A DNA stretch of 64,000 nt, from the NCBI GenBank assembly GCA_039969155.1, contig JBDVOJ010000117.1:49946-113945 (forward strand), given 5' to 3'. Under the pieces are notes generated by a model. It had not been told where the DNA came from, ran no database searches, and was given only the letters and a program-made list of their open reading frames with translations. Below, one piece after another: positions 16,079 through 25,670 of this stretch (positions are counted from its first letter, which is position 1; each line of letters begins with the position of its first letter). Source of the DNA: GCA-002733465 sp039969155. Lineage in GTDB: Bacteria > Pseudomonadota > Gammaproteobacteria > Enterobacterales > Kangiellaceae. Both the position numbers and the translations under genes were made by a program.

Positions 16079-16292
16079 TTACCACAGAGGCACAGAGGGC
16101 ACTGAGAAGGACAAGACGTTTTAAACATTTTCGCTCAATGCTTTCTGTGATGAATATTTTTTAGCTTTTACTTCACTTTAAGCTGGGCGTCAGACTGAAG
16201 TCTGACCTACAATTTGTTGTATTCCCACAGTTCCAATACCCTAAAGATCTTTCCTCTGTGTTCTCTGTGCCTCTGTGGTAAGGTCTTTTAAT
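16079..16292. mobile_element. Empty CACnGAG inverted-repeat element 3 (about 215 bp) with GTCAG palindrome inside
   Basis: The left arm 16079-16110 begins TTACCACAGAGGCACAGAG, and the inverted right arm (16247-16290) begins with the same 19 nt. The interior has no ORF but contains the palindrome GTCAGACTGAAGTCTGAC (16189-16206) plus CTACAATT, identical to 6691-6716, so one repeat is nested in or co-inserted with another. It fills the paaY-paaZ gap, starting 8 nt after the paaY stop and ending about 12 nt before the paaZ stop. Confidence 0.7.
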
Positions 16293-16303
16293 CTTTATGT
16301 CTT

Positions 16304-18352
16304 TTAGTCTTGTTTCTGCCTTTCTACCAAGGTCAAAATATCATAAATAGCCACTGGCTCATCATGCTGATTAGTCACTTCAACGGCCCAAGCGACTATA
16401 CCGGTATCGTATTTCTCATCAGGCTTTTTCTTCTTCTTAATTTTTCGTTTAGCGGTTAAATGCACTTGGATGGTATCACCGATGCCAACAGGCTCTACGA
16501 ATCGCAGATTATCAATTCCGTAGTTAGCAATCACTGGCCCTTGACCAGGATCAACAAACATTCCGGCGGCTGCAGATATAACAAAATAGCCATGGGCGAC
16601 ACGTTTTTCAAAGAATGAGTCTTTTGCCGCGATTTCATCAAAGTGAGCATAAAAATGATCGCCTGATAAACAGCCAAAATTAACGATATCAGCTTCCGTC
16701 ACGGTTCGACGATGAGTAGTTAACGACTCACCAATTTCCAGTTCTTCAAAATATTTTCTGAATGGATGAACGCGGTCGGTTTTAGTTTTGGCACCCTTGG
16801 TGTATTGATTGGTGACTGCCATGATTGAAGTTGGTGAGCCCTGAATAGCAGTTCGTTGCATATAATGTTTAATTGCTCTCGCGCCGCCTAGCTCTTCACC
16901 GCCACCAGCACGCCCCGGCCCACCGTGAACTAAACTGGCTAATGGCGAACCATGGCCAGTGGATTCTTTGGCACAATCGGCATCTAGCACTAACATTCGG
17001 CCGTGATGAGAAGCGGTGGCTAATATAATGTCTCTGGCATGTTCTGATGATTTAGTGATTACCGAACCAGCCAAGCTTCCTTTACCCATTTTAGCTAACT
17101 CAATCGCTTGTTCTATGCCTTGATAAGACATTAAGGTACTCACAGGTCCAAATGCTTCAACTTCATGTGGCGTTGTATTTTTAAGAGGATCCACACTGCG
17201 CAATAAAGTCGGCGCCATAAATGCGCCTTTGCTGGCATCTGCACCATTTAATTGCATTTCGCTTCGACCATCTAACAGTGTTTCACTGCAAGCCATTAGT
17301 TTTTCGACTGCGGATAAAACATCTTCCCGTTGAGTTTTTCCAACCAATGCTCCCATGCGAGTATCCTTCAATGATGGGTCACCCACCACAGTACTTTGTA
17401 ATCTTGCAGTTAAAGCCTCACCAACCGCTTCAATCATATTTTCTGGCACGATAGCACGTCGGATCGCGGTACATTTTTGACCTGCTTTAGTGGTCATTTC
17501 ACGCGCAACTTCTTTTACATACAAATCAAATTCAGGGTCATCAGCGCTAACATCGGGGGCTAAAATACAGCAATTAAGTGAGTCGGCTTCCATAGTAAAG
17601 GGGACGCTTTTAGCGATGATATTTGGATGAGCTTTTAGTTTTTGGCCGGTAGAAGCGGAGCCGGTAAAAGTCACAACATCTTGCTCATTGACATGGTCGA
17701 GGATATCACCCACGCTACCACTAATAAGTTGCACTGTTCCTAGCGGCAGAATTTCTGATTCAACAATCGCTTTAACCACTGCTTCGGTTAAATAACAGCT
17801 GACTGTTCCGGGTTTTACCACTACTGGAACGCCGGCAATGATGCTTGGAGTAATTTTTTCTAACATTCCCCACACCGGAAAGTTAAACGCATTAATATGC
17901 AGAGAAACGCCTTCTTTGGAAGTAAGTATGTGCTGACCAACAAAAGTGCCGTTGGCAGATAATGGCTCGACAGGGCCTTCTACTGCAAAGGTATCGTTAT
18001 TCATTTCACGACGAGCGATCCCGGTGTAGCTGAACATGGTGCCAATACCACCTTCAATATCTACCCAGGAATCGGCTTTAGTGGCACCGGTCATATAGGA
18101 AATGCGGTAGAAGTCATTTTTTCGGTCGAGTAAGTATTTGGCTAGTAACTTGATCCGCTCGGCACGATCATGAATGGTTAATTTTCTTAGCTCTGGACCT
18201 GCGACACTGCGACCATACTCTAAAATTTGATCAAACCCAGAATCTAGCGAGTGAACCTCTCCGATAACCTCATCGTTGACCGAGTTGACTAAGGTATCGA
18301 CACGGCCATTACCGCTGCACCACTCACCATTAACGTAACTTTGTATCTTCAT
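16304..18352 (-). CDS. paaZ: PaaZ, bifunctional oxepin-CoA hydrolase / semialdehyde dehydrogenase
   Basis: A 682-residue fusion. The aldehyde dehydrogenase domain (about 1-515) has E255 in PFTMEADSLN and the catalytic C294 in GQKCTAIRR, and oxidises 3-oxo-5,6-dehydrosuberyl-CoA semialdehyde. The C-terminal MaoC-like (R)-hydratase domain (about 530-675, DIVNFGCLSGDHFYAHFDE and VAHGYFVISAAAG) hydrolyses the oxepin ring. Both active regions look intact and length equals known PaaZ. Upstream (18353-18532) is a 180-nt leader, so it probably has its own promoter. A TGATACACA half-site at 18449 matches one arm of the paaA operator. Confidence 0.95.
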   Translation of the reverse strand: MKIQSYVNGEWCSGNGRVDTLVNSVNDEVIGEVHSLDSGFDQILEYGRSVAGPELRKLTIHDRAERIKLLAKYLLDRKNDFYRISYMTGATKADSWVDIEGGIGTMFSYTGIARREMNNDTFAVEGPVEPLSANGTFVGQHILTSKEGVSLHINAFNFPVWGMLEKITPSIIAGVPVVVKPGTVSCYLTEAVVKAIVESEILPLGTVQLISGSVGDILDHVNEQDVVTFTGSASTGQKLKAHPNIIAKSVPFTMEADSLNCCILAPDVSADDPEFDLYVKEVAREMTTKAGQKCTAIRRAIVPENMIEAVGEALTARLQSTVVGDPSLKDTRMGALVGKTQREDVLSAVEKLMACSETLLDGRSEMQLNGADASKGAFMAPTLLRSVDPLKNTTPHEVEAFGPVSTLMSYQGIEQAIELAKMGKGSLAGSVITKSSEHARDIILATASHHGRMLVLDADCAKESTGHGSPLASLVHGGPGRAGGGEELGGARAIKHYMQRTAIQGSPTSIMAVTNQYTKGAKTKTDRVHPFRKYFEELEIGESLTTHRRTVTEADIVNFGCLSGDHFYAHFDEIAAKDSFFEKRVAHGYFVISAAAGMFVDPGQGPVIANYGIDNLRFVEPVGIGDTIQVHLTAKRKIKKKKKPDEKYDTGIVAWAVEVTNQHDEPVAIYDILTLVERQKQD

Positions 18353-18532
18353 TTTGTTTTCCTAGCATATATTAAAAGGCACGAAACCGGTTGAAATGAT
18401 TTGCTCTATCAGACGCCAACACAACAACAGACGGCCAAACCGAAGAATTGATACACAATTGTAACTAATTGAAGATATTTTGTAATGCTTTAACGATAGA
18501 AATTAAGTAAGAATCCAGAACTTGAGTCGCAA

Positions 18533-19825
18533 TTAGTTATTTTTTCTAAGATCGATAACCCGTTGCGCTTTTCCTTCCGAACGTGGGACGCCGCCGGTAT
18601 CAAGTACTTGAATGCGGCTAGACACACCGATCATTGACTTGATTTTATGTTGGAGCAGTTTTGCAGTTTCGAGTTTAACGGATTCTCTTTGGTTACTTGT
18701 GAGCTCAACTTTTACGGTCAAATGGTCTAAATTACCTTCGCGAGTCACCTCTAATTGATAGTGAGGGCCTAAACCATCCAATGATAAGATTTGTTCTTCA
18801 ACTTGAGTAGGAAATACATTAACACCTCGAATAATTAGCATATCGTCGCTTCGTCCAGTTATTTTATCCATTCGACGCATTGTTCGCGCTGAACCTGGTA
18901 AGAGCCGAGTTAAATCCCCGGTTCGATAACGGATTATGGGCATAGTCTCCTTTGTTAAACTAGTAAATACCAGTTCGCCTTCTTCACCATCTGATAGTAA
19001 CTCACCCGTCTCAGGGTTAATTATTTCTGGATAAAAATGGTCCTCCCAAATCGTTGGACCATCTTTTGTTTCAACGCATTCCTGAGCGACTCCCGGCCCC
19101 ATCACTTCTGATAGTCCATAGATATCAACAGCATCTATGTTGAGTCGTTGTTCTAGCTCAGTACGCATTGAACTAGTCCAAGGTTCGGCACCAAAAATAC
19201 CTACTCTAAGGCTGAGTTTTTTGGTGTCAACTCCCTGCCGATCTAATTCGTCTGCAATATTCAACATATATGAGGGGGTAACCATTATTATGTCTGGATC
19301 GAAATCTTGTATTAGTTGGACCTGCTTCTCAGTTTGCCCACCTGACATAGGAATGACTGCGCAACCAAGTTTTTCGGCACCATAGTGAGCACCTAGGCCA
19401 CCGGTAAATAGCCCGTAGCCATAGGCAATATGAACTTTATCTTTGTAACTTCCACCTGCCGCTCGAATTGAACGCGCAACAACAGTCGCCCAAACATCAA
19501 TGTCGTTTCTTGAATAGCCAACCACCGTTGGTTTTCCGGTAGTTCCACTAGATGCATGAATACGAGTCACGTCATCCATTGGGGTCGCAAACATTCCGAA
19601 CGGATAATTATCTCTAAGATCACTTTTAGTGGTAAATGGAAATTTAGCTAGATCTTTAAGCTCTCTGAGATCACTTGGAGATAGTTCGGCTTGATCAAAA
19701 CTATTTTTGTAAAAGGCCACATTATCGTATGCGTGCCGCAGGCTTTTTTGCATTCTCTTAAGTTGCAGTGACTGAAGTTCATCAACACTTGCTTTCTCTA
19801 TTGCCTCAAAGGGTTCCAAATTCAT
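18533..19825 (-). CDS. paaK: PaaK, phenylacetate-CoA ligase
   Basis: A 430-residue AMP-forming ligase that activates phenylacetate with CoA and ATP, the first step of the pathway. The P-loop-like HASSGTTGKPTVVGYS motif, YGLSEVMGPGVAQEC, YRTGDLTRLLPG and the C-terminal lid IRGVNVFPTQVEEQIL are all present. Length is normal for PaaK. It lies 27 nt downstream of the symporter gene on the same strand, linking uptake to activation. Confidence 0.95.
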   Translation of the reverse strand: MNLEPFEAIEKASVDELQSLQLKRMQKSLRHAYDNVAFYKNSFDQAELSPSDLRELKDLAKFPFTTKSDLRDNYPFGMFATPMDDVTRIHASSGTTGKPTVVGYSRNDIDVWATVVARSIRAAGGSYKDKVHIAYGYGLFTGGLGAHYGAEKLGCAVIPMSGGQTEKQVQLIQDFDPDIIMVTPSYMLNIADELDRQGVDTKKLSLRVGIFGAEPWTSSMRTELEQRLNIDAVDIYGLSEVMGPGVAQECVETKDGPTIWEDHFYPEIINPETGELLSDGEEGELVFTSLTKETMPIIRYRTGDLTRLLPGSARTMRRMDKITGRSDDMLIIRGVNVFPTQVEEQILSLDGLGPHYQLEVTREGNLDHLTVKVELTSNQRESVKLETAKLLQHKIKSMIGVSSRIQVLDTGGVPRSEGKAQRVIDLRKNN

Positions 19826-19852
19826 TTTTTACTTTCTCAATGATATGCGGTT

Positions 19853-21526
19853 TTAATGATTCACTGGGGCAGATACGCTTGTACCTAGTTCTGCCGCAAC
19901 TACCTGACGGTCAAAAGCTTTCCGATCCATTTCTGCTGACTCACTTTTATCGAACTTTGATACAATGATCATCGTTAGCAGCGCTGCTGGCAGAGTAAAT
20001 AGAGCGGGGTAATCATATGGAAACAGTGCTTCGGATGCACCTATAATGCTCACCCACACTTTGGGGCCCATAATGATTAAAGAAATGGAGCTCACAAATC
20101 CTACTAAACCACCGGCTACAGCTCCACGAGTAGAAAACTTTTTCCAATACATAGCCAATAGAAGAATCGGAAAATTAACACTGGCGGCAATTACCAACGG
20201 CATGACTGCGATGAATGCAACATTTTGATGTTGAAATACGATCCCTAAGAGCACACCAATACCACATAGAATTACCGCAGAGAATTTAGTAATTCTAAGT
20301 TCTTTTTCCAAATCTGGCGCTCCGTTACAAAGCATCTCTGCGTACAAATCATGAGAAATAGTTGCAGAACCAGCCACTATCAACCCTGCTACAACAGCCA
20401 AAATAGTGGCAAAGGCAACCGCAGAGATAAATCCCATTAATAAGCTTCCACCCACTGCGTGAGATAAATGAACGGCCGCCATATTAGTACCACCTATTAA
20501 CTGACTCTCAGTAAAATAGTCTGGCTCGCTCATCACGAAAGCTATGGAAGCAAAACCGATTAGAATGGTTATTAAATAGAAATATCCCATTAACCCGGAG
20601 GCGTAAAAAATAGATTTTCGCGCCGAATTCATATTAGGCACGGTGAACAGGCGCATTAGAATGTGGGGTAGACCAAGTAAACCAAACATCATAGAAACTC
20701 CGATAGTAATCGCTTGTACCGGGTCACTAAACAGACTTCCTGGCTGCAAAATTTTCTCAGCTCTTGGGTGAACTTCAACGGCTTTTTCAAATATGGATTC
20801 GATATTGAACTCACTTAACATTAAGATGAGTATGCTCATTAAACTAACGCCAAGTAATAATAACAACGCTTTTACTATTTGAACCCAAGTAGTCGCAAGC
20901 ATTCCTCCTAAGGTCACATAGATAATAACTAATACACCAACCGCTACTACAGCGTACTCATAGGGCAATCCAAACAACAGCTCAATCAATTTACCAGCAC
21001 CGACTAGTTGTGCGATAAGGTATAACAGAGTCACGGAAATTGAACCGAGTATAGCAACAGAACGAATTGGTTTCTTTTGAAGTCGATAAGTTACTACGTC
21101 CGTAAAGGTATACCTTCCCAAATTTCTCACCCGTTCTGACATAATGAATAGCATCACAGGCCATCCAGAGAGGGCTCCAACGGCTAAAATTAGGCCGTCA
21201 AAACCAACTGAAAATATCAGCCCAGATATCCCCAAGAAGGATGCAGCCGACATAAAATCTCCAGCAATAGCAGTACCATTTTGCGCCGATGTAATATTCC
21301 CACCGGCCGTATAGAAAGAACTACTAGAGTTGGTATATTGCGATGCCCAATAGCTGATCATTAAAGTTAGAATAACAAACAGACAGAATACAATTACCGC
21401 AGTTAGATTAAGCTCATGTGAAGTCGCAGCAGCTTCCGTGATTTTCTGATTTGCGTTAGCCACCTTGGAAAAAACGGCGAGCAAAAAAGATAAGCAACTA
21501 ATAATAGCTAGATTAGGTCTAGTCAT
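19853..21526 (-). CDS. ActP-like sodium:solute symporter, probable aromatic acid permease
   Basis: A 557-residue SSS-family transporter with an N-terminal signal-like segment and about 13 hydrophobic helices. It is very close to E. coli acetate permease ActP in phrases such as FYTAGGNITSAQNGTAIAGD, SERVRNLGRYTFTDVVTYRL, QLVGAGKLIELLFGLPY and GFISAVAFATILAVVAGL. Its place between DUF485 and paaK suggests that it imports phenylacetate rather than acetate; that substrate is inference. ATG 21526 overlaps the DUF485 gene by 8 nt, with GAGG upstream, indicating coupled translation. Confidence 0.9.
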   Translation of the reverse strand: MTRPNLAIISCLSFLLAVFSKVANANQKITEAAATSHELNLTAVIVFCLFVILTLMISYWASQYTNSSSSFYTAGGNITSAQNGTAIAGDFMSAASFLGISGLIFSVGFDGLILAVGALSGWPVMLFIMSERVRNLGRYTFTDVVTYRLQKKPIRSVAILGSISVTLLYLIAQLVGAGKLIELLFGLPYEYAVVAVGVLVIIYVTLGGMLATTWVQIVKALLLLLGVSLMSILILMLSEFNIESIFEKAVEVHPRAEKILQPGSLFSDPVQAITIGVSMMFGLLGLPHILMRLFTVPNMNSARKSIFYASGLMGYFYLITILIGFASIAFVMSEPDYFTESQLIGGTNMAAVHLSHAVGGSLLMGFISAVAFATILAVVAGLIVAGSATISHDLYAEMLCNGAPDLEKELRITKFSAVILCGIGVLLGIVFQHQNVAFIAVMPLVIAASVNFPILLLAMYWKKFSTRGAVAGGLVGFVSSISLIIMGPKVWVSIIGASEALFPYDYPALFTLPAALLTMIIVSKFDKSESAEMDRKAFDRQVVAAELGTSVSAPVNH

Positions 21527-21857
21527 TATTAATTACCTCGGAAACTACTTTATCTTGAAGTTTCTGAATTTTTTTCTCGCTTAGAAGAATATACACAAAC
21601 TCTAACAGCACCATCAAGATAATCACCAGTACTGTAAAATAAATACCGTTAGGTATGATGCTATTTTCTTTGTAAGGTTGACCGAACCATTCATTATAAA
21701 AGGCGATACCACCGATAAAAAATCCATGTATCGCGATTACCAAAGTGGTCAGAATATACCGAATTGAATTTCTAGCGATTAACAATTGGTGAAACTGCTT
21801 AGAGTTACGAACAATCTGAGCGTCAACTTGAGATTCCCCGCTTACAACTTGATTCAT
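21519..21857 (-). CDS. DUF485 domain membrane protein (symporter partner)
   Basis: A 112-residue protein with two hydrophobic helices (about 33-54 and 72-97) joined by the family's short loop containing FYNEWFGQPYKEN. DUF485 (YjcH-like) genes regularly precede ActP-type symporters, and this one overlaps the symporter by 8 nt. The role is unknown, possibly symporter assembly or stability. A terminator-like hairpin separates it from the TonB-dependent receptor gene upstream. Confidence 0.88.
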   Translation of the reverse strand: MNQVVSGESQVDAQIVRNSKQFHQLLIARNSIRYILTTLVIAIHGFFIGGIAFYNEWFGQPYKENSIIPNGIYFTVLVIILMVLLEFVYILLSEKKIQKLQDKVVSEVINND

Positions 21858-21900
21858 TAATTATGACCTTTTAGGATTTCATTTCTTAAATTCCAATAAA

Positions 21901-21939
21901 AAAGGAAACAACGATTCAATTGGAAAAGCTGTTTCCTTT
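21901..21939 (-). terminator. Hairpin with T-run between receptor and DUF485 genes
   Basis: AAAGGAAACA (21901-21910) pairs with TGTTTCCTTT (21930-21939), a 10-bp perfect stem with a 19-nt loop. Read on the minus strand it is followed by TTTATT, giving a run of six T. It lies 14 nt after the receptor stop, so it could lower expression of the symporter and paaK relative to the receptor. Confidence 0.6.
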
Positions 21940-21953
21940 GATAGATTAGCCTT

Positions 21954-24377
21954 TTAGTAATTGTACTCGACCGTGATGCCAAATCGTTTCGGTTGACCAA
22001 ATGTCGCGAAGGCAATCTGGGCGTTTCTTTGCGAATAAATATGTGTTCTATACTCTTCATCGGTTAAATTCTTTATCCACGCAGTGACACTCCAGACTTC
22101 ATCAACTGATTTCCAAGATAACAGTGCATCTACGATTGAGTAATCTGGGATAACCGTAATATCATTGTTATCAGGATCGTAGAAACTGTCATCTTGATAT
22201 CGGTAGCTTATTTTCGAAGTAATACTTCCGGTCTCTCCCATTTCATAAACGTGCCTTAAGTACAAATTAAACATATTTTCCGGAGCCTGGCGAAGTTGGT
22301 TTCCAGAAAAATCCGGAATACAACCATCGGCAGGATCATTACTGACTGCTGTACTATTTTCAGGGCAAGCCAGAGTTCCCCCGCCGGGTGCAAGATTGGC
22401 AATCTCCGGATTAAACTCTTTGTATGTTGCGTCGAGGTAGGCATAACTTCCACCTATTTCTAAAAACTCAGTAGCGAGCCAAGTAAATTCAACTTCAAAT
22501 CCAGAAATTTCTGCAGACGCCGCATTTTCAGTAATAAATTCTCCGAACGGATTTGTTGGATTATCCGCTAATTGAGCAAAACGAGTGACCTGTAAATCCT
22601 CATAATCGGTATAGAACATAGAAGCATTTAACCTTAAATCACCATCAAGTAAAGTAGATTTAACTCCAAACTCGTAGTTGGTCGCAGTTTCCTCATCAAA
22701 CGAATTAGTTGCTCTCGATTGAGTAGAAGGTGAACCTATAAATCCTCCACTCTTAAAACCGTTTGAAACACTCGCGTAAGTAAGTATGTCTTCATCAAGT
22801 TTCCAGTCGACAACAATCCGGCCTGAAACATTACTCCAATCGTCGGTAGCTTCTACGTCAAAGTTTTCTTGAATAAAAACGCCGACAGGTGCAATACCTT
22901 GATCAATGATACCCTGAAAGCGTACGTCTTTTTCTTCGAAAGAATAACGAAGTCCGCCAGTAACAGAAACTGTCTCTGAAAGGTCATAAGAGGCCTGTCC
23001 GTAAGCTGCCCAACTGGTGCTTTCATTTTCTTGAACCGAACTATTCAAAATCAAATTACTCGGCCATTGTGTTGTTCCGGTCGGATACTGAACATCCAAA
23101 ATGTTGCCACCACAATTAGGTATACAAAATGTTTCTGTTCTATCAATGGATTCTAAACTGTAAAAGGCTCCAAGTACCCATTCAATAGCTTGCTCGTCTG
23201 AAGATATAAATCGGATCTCTTGGGTGAGTTGTTCTGTCGCCTCTACCGCACTGTCTGTTACATCTCTACGAAATCCATTATCAGCTGGTAGGGTCGGATC
23301 ACCACCTGAGGGTTTAGGCAAACCTTCAGAGTCTTCGGCCCAATCAAAATCACTTTCTCTGAAAGATGTAATAGAAGTAAAGGTAAAATCTTGCTGTTCT
23401 AAATTGACCCTAAAGGCGTATCCTTCGACTTCTCTCTTGGTAAAACCTATTTCGTCATTGGCAGATAGGTAGGGGCTACTATCTGCCCCGCCGATGCCAA
23501 AAGCTTGGCCCACTGCAATTGGGTTATTGGCATCATTGGCAGTCGAATCTCCAGCAGATCCAACTGGCTTTCTAAAAGTATCACCAATATCATCATCAGC
23601 ACCATCATAGGTGAATAGGACTTCGGTACTTTCATTTGGATTCCAGATTAATTGACCTCGCCAGGCCAGCGTGTCTTTGTCATCCATTTCTTTCCCATTG
23701 TGAACATTCGTGATATGACCGTCATAAGTCCGCTTACTAAATGAAAACTTACCTAGCCAATCTTCAGACATTTCTCCACTGACCATCCCACCAAAATCTT
23801 GTCTTCCATTCTCACCAATAGTCGCTCTTAAACGAAACTGAGTTTCCGACGATGGTTTTGAAGTCACAAAATTTATCGATCCCCCAATCGAGTTCTTACC
23901 GTACAAGGTTCCCTGCGGCCCTCTCAAGACCTCAACTCTTTCCAAATCAAAAATATCGAAAACCTGTGCTGTTCTGGCTGAAATATAGACATCATCGATA
24001 GAGATCACGGTTGAATCGGAAGCAGCGGCACCATCTTCTTTAGTTCCAATACCTCTAATAGCTATTTCTGGCTGGCCGACACTAAAAGACGAGAAAACTA
24101 AACCTGGTGTTTGACTACTAACATCTTCTATTGACGCCATGTTATCTTCTCTCAGTTTATCACCGTAAATAGCGGTAACAGATAGCGGCACTTCTTGTAG
24201 ACTTTCGCTACGTCTTTGAGCTGTAATTATGACGGTATTAAGTCCAGATTTTTCCTCCGCATTTTCTTCTGCTTCTTCCGCGAATGCGGTCCCGCCTAAG
24301 GCTGCGTTGACAACAACACATAGTAAAATTGGTTTGGTTTTATTGATGAATGGAAATCTGGTTTTAATAACGCTCAT
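21954..24377 (-). CDS. TonB-dependent outer membrane receptor
   Basis: An 807-residue receptor. After a signal peptide ending GGTAFA, a TonB-box-like region (LNTVIITAQRR) leads into the plug domain (VPLSVTAIYGD ... GPQGTLYGKNSIGGSINFVT), and the barrel ends with an aromatic-rich C-terminus FGQPKRFGITVEYNY, ending in the usual Tyr. I use ATG 24377, with CAGGAA 9 nt upstream; the frame opens 7 codons earlier at TTG. It belongs to the broad family that imports iron chelates, sugars or aromatics. Lying directly upstream of DUF485-symporter-paaK, it may bring aromatic acids or their oligomeric precursors across the outer membrane; that is inference. Confidence 0.9.
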   Translation of the reverse strand: MSVIKTRFPFINKTKPILLCVVVNAALGGTAFAEEAEENAEEKSGLNTVIITAQRRSESLQEVPLSVTAIYGDKLREDNMASIEDVSSQTPGLVFSSFSVGQPEIAIRGIGTKEDGAAASDSTVISIDDVYISARTAQVFDIFDLERVEVLRGPQGTLYGKNSIGGSINFVTSKPSSETQFRLRATIGENGRQDFGGMVSGEMSEDWLGKFSFSKRTYDGHITNVHNGKEMDDKDTLAWRGQLIWNPNESTEVLFTYDGADDDIGDTFRKPVGSAGDSTANDANNPIAVGQAFGIGGADSSPYLSANDEIGFTKREVEGYAFRVNLEQQDFTFTSITSFRESDFDWAEDSEGLPKPSGGDPTLPADNGFRRDVTDSAVEATEQLTQEIRFISSDEQAIEWVLGAFYSLESIDRTETFCIPNCGGNILDVQYPTGTTQWPSNLILNSSVQENESTSWAAYGQASYDLSETVSVTGGLRYSFEEKDVRFQGIIDQGIAPVGVFIQENFDVEATDDWSNVSGRIVVDWKLDEDILTYASVSNGFKSGGFIGSPSTQSRATNSFDEETATNYEFGVKSTLLDGDLRLNASMFYTDYEDLQVTRFAQLADNPTNPFGEFITENAASAEISGFEVEFTWLATEFLEIGGSYAYLDATYKEFNPEIANLAPGGGTLACPENSTAVSNDPADGCIPDFSGNQLRQAPENMFNLYLRHVYEMGETGSITSKISYRYQDDSFYDPDNNDITVIPDYSIVDALLSWKSVDEVWSVTAWIKNLTDEEYRTHIYSQRNAQIAFATFGQPKRFGITVEYNY

Positions 24378-24767
24378 AAGCTGATTCCTGTATTTCAAAT
24401 GCGAACTTTTGCTCGAAAAATATTAATTAGTTTCGAATATATCATCGTTCTATTGGACAATAATTCGTACCCCTTTTGTGTGTATTTTGGCTAACTGCTA
24501 ATTAGTTTTTATATGACTGCAGCCCAGTACCAATGAAGAAGTAGCAAGAAGATATTAAGGTTCTTTTGTTTACAACTTCAGCACAACCATAATTATTTTA
24601 TGGATAATACGTCTTAATATTATCTAATTAGACAAGTCGCGGGTATCATCAATATTGATGATATTTTGTATAAAAGGAAGGTAAATTCAGTGTTTTTAGT
24701 AGTTCTAAGCTGAACTCGAATCCGGATCAACCTAGAAAACTCAAGATTTGTTGCTAATTACAGAGTC
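24378..24767. promoter_or_regulatory. 390-nt control region with a 20-bp perfect palindrome
   Basis: No gene is seen between the receptor start and the LuxR-type regulator stop. TATCATCAATATTGATGATA at 24644-24663 is a perfect 20-bp palindrome, 267-286 nt upstream of the receptor ATG. It could be an operator for a dimeric regulator (one of the two neighbouring LuxR-type proteins is a candidate). It has no T-run typical of a terminator. The rest is AT-rich with no clear sigma-70 pair. Confidence 0.45.
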
Positions 24768-25478
24768 TCAATTCAGTTTGGAAATAAGTTCGGTTCGACT
24801 GTGAACTTTGGCTTTCTGATAGATCTTTCTTAAATGAGTTCTTAATGTAGTGACTGAAATATTAAGGCATTCGGCAATTTGTTTATCGCACATTCCAGCA
24901 CTAATGCTATCTACGACTTCATTCTCTCTTGGCGTCAACCCCACATTCACTCGGTTAGTTCGACGCGCACGGTTCTTAGACATTTGTTGAAGTGATGGAA
25001 TCAAACAGTCCAATAACTGTAGATGTTTTGCTTGAAAGTCTTGTCGTTTTTTGGATCGCCAAATTCGAAAATCAAAGATTTGTTGATTCCCCGAATGTAC
25101 AAATAAGTTTATTCCATAAGTCAGTCCATCACGTTGCAAAAAATCGTTAAAAAATTCGGTCTTTGCTAATGTCTTATGCGGCATTACTTCACTGACAGCA
25201 ACCGCACGCCGATAGTGACTCACTTTTTTTGAAAGAGGGTTATTATACTGAAAATACTGATTATAACGCTCTATATTATCAGCAGCCATGTTTTCAAAAG
25301 CTGCGTCAACGTAACATCCCTGAGTATTGTCCCAAGAAAAAGAAGCGCCATAATCCGCTCCACACAGCCTCATTAAGTGGCGTGTTAAACGTTGTCTACT
25401 TTGTTTGCTCGCGTCACAGTCGCGAATCAAATCAACGACATTTACAACGCTACTTAACTCTTTTTGTGAAATATACAC
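24768..25478 (-). CDS. LuxR-type transcriptional regulator
   Basis: A 236-residue protein with a C-terminal LuxR/GerE helix-turn-helix (about 172-236: GLTPRENEVVDSISAGMCDK, then ECLNISVTTLRTHLRKIYQK). The N-terminal 165 residues show a PAS/GAF-like pattern (YNQYFQYNNPLSKKV, FFNDFLQRDGLTYGINLF) without clear acyl-homoserine-lactone receptor signatures. GTG 25478 is the first start after an in-frame TAA but lacks a good ribosome site, so the true start is uncertain. It lies between the receptor and the flavin monooxygenase operon and may regulate either. Confidence 0.82.
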   Translation of the reverse strand: MYISQKELSSVVNVVDLIRDCDASKQSRQRLTRHLMRLCGADYGASFSWDNTQGCYVDAAFENMAADNIERYNQYFQYNNPLSKKVSHYRRAVAVSEVMPHKTLAKTEFFNDFLQRDGLTYGINLFVHSGNQQIFDFRIWRSKKRQDFQAKHLQLLDCLIPSLQQMSKNRARRTNRVNVGLTPRENEVVDSISAGMCDKQIAECLNISVTTLRTHLRKIYQKAKVHSRTELISKLN

Positions 25479-25670
25479 AATTCTAATGCAGCTTATTTAG
25501 TTGTTCTAACACTAATTATTATCATCTCTTGCCCTTCTATGCAAAAAAATTTGATCGTTATATTATTTATATCGGCACTTTCTAGAGGATTTTCAAGCCT
25601 TTGGACAAGCATCGCAACTATTTCTATTAGTTCGGGGGATTTCTTGTTGGGCTCTAAGAGTCAAATTTTA

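Noticed and set aside
13918..16292. CRISPR-like array of CACnGAG repeats
   Set aside because: The copies alternate in orientation, spacing ranges from 45 to 500 nt, one spacer is a gene, and no cas genes are present.
18449..18488. Second PaaX operator before paaZ
   Set aside because: Only one TGATAC arm is clear; the sequence 26-28 nt away (TGTAATGC) matches GTATCA poorly.
24768..25478. LuxR-type protein as a quorum-sensing receptor
   Set aside because: The N-terminal domain lacks the recognisable pattern of autoinducer-binding residues and there is no luxI-type gene in the window.
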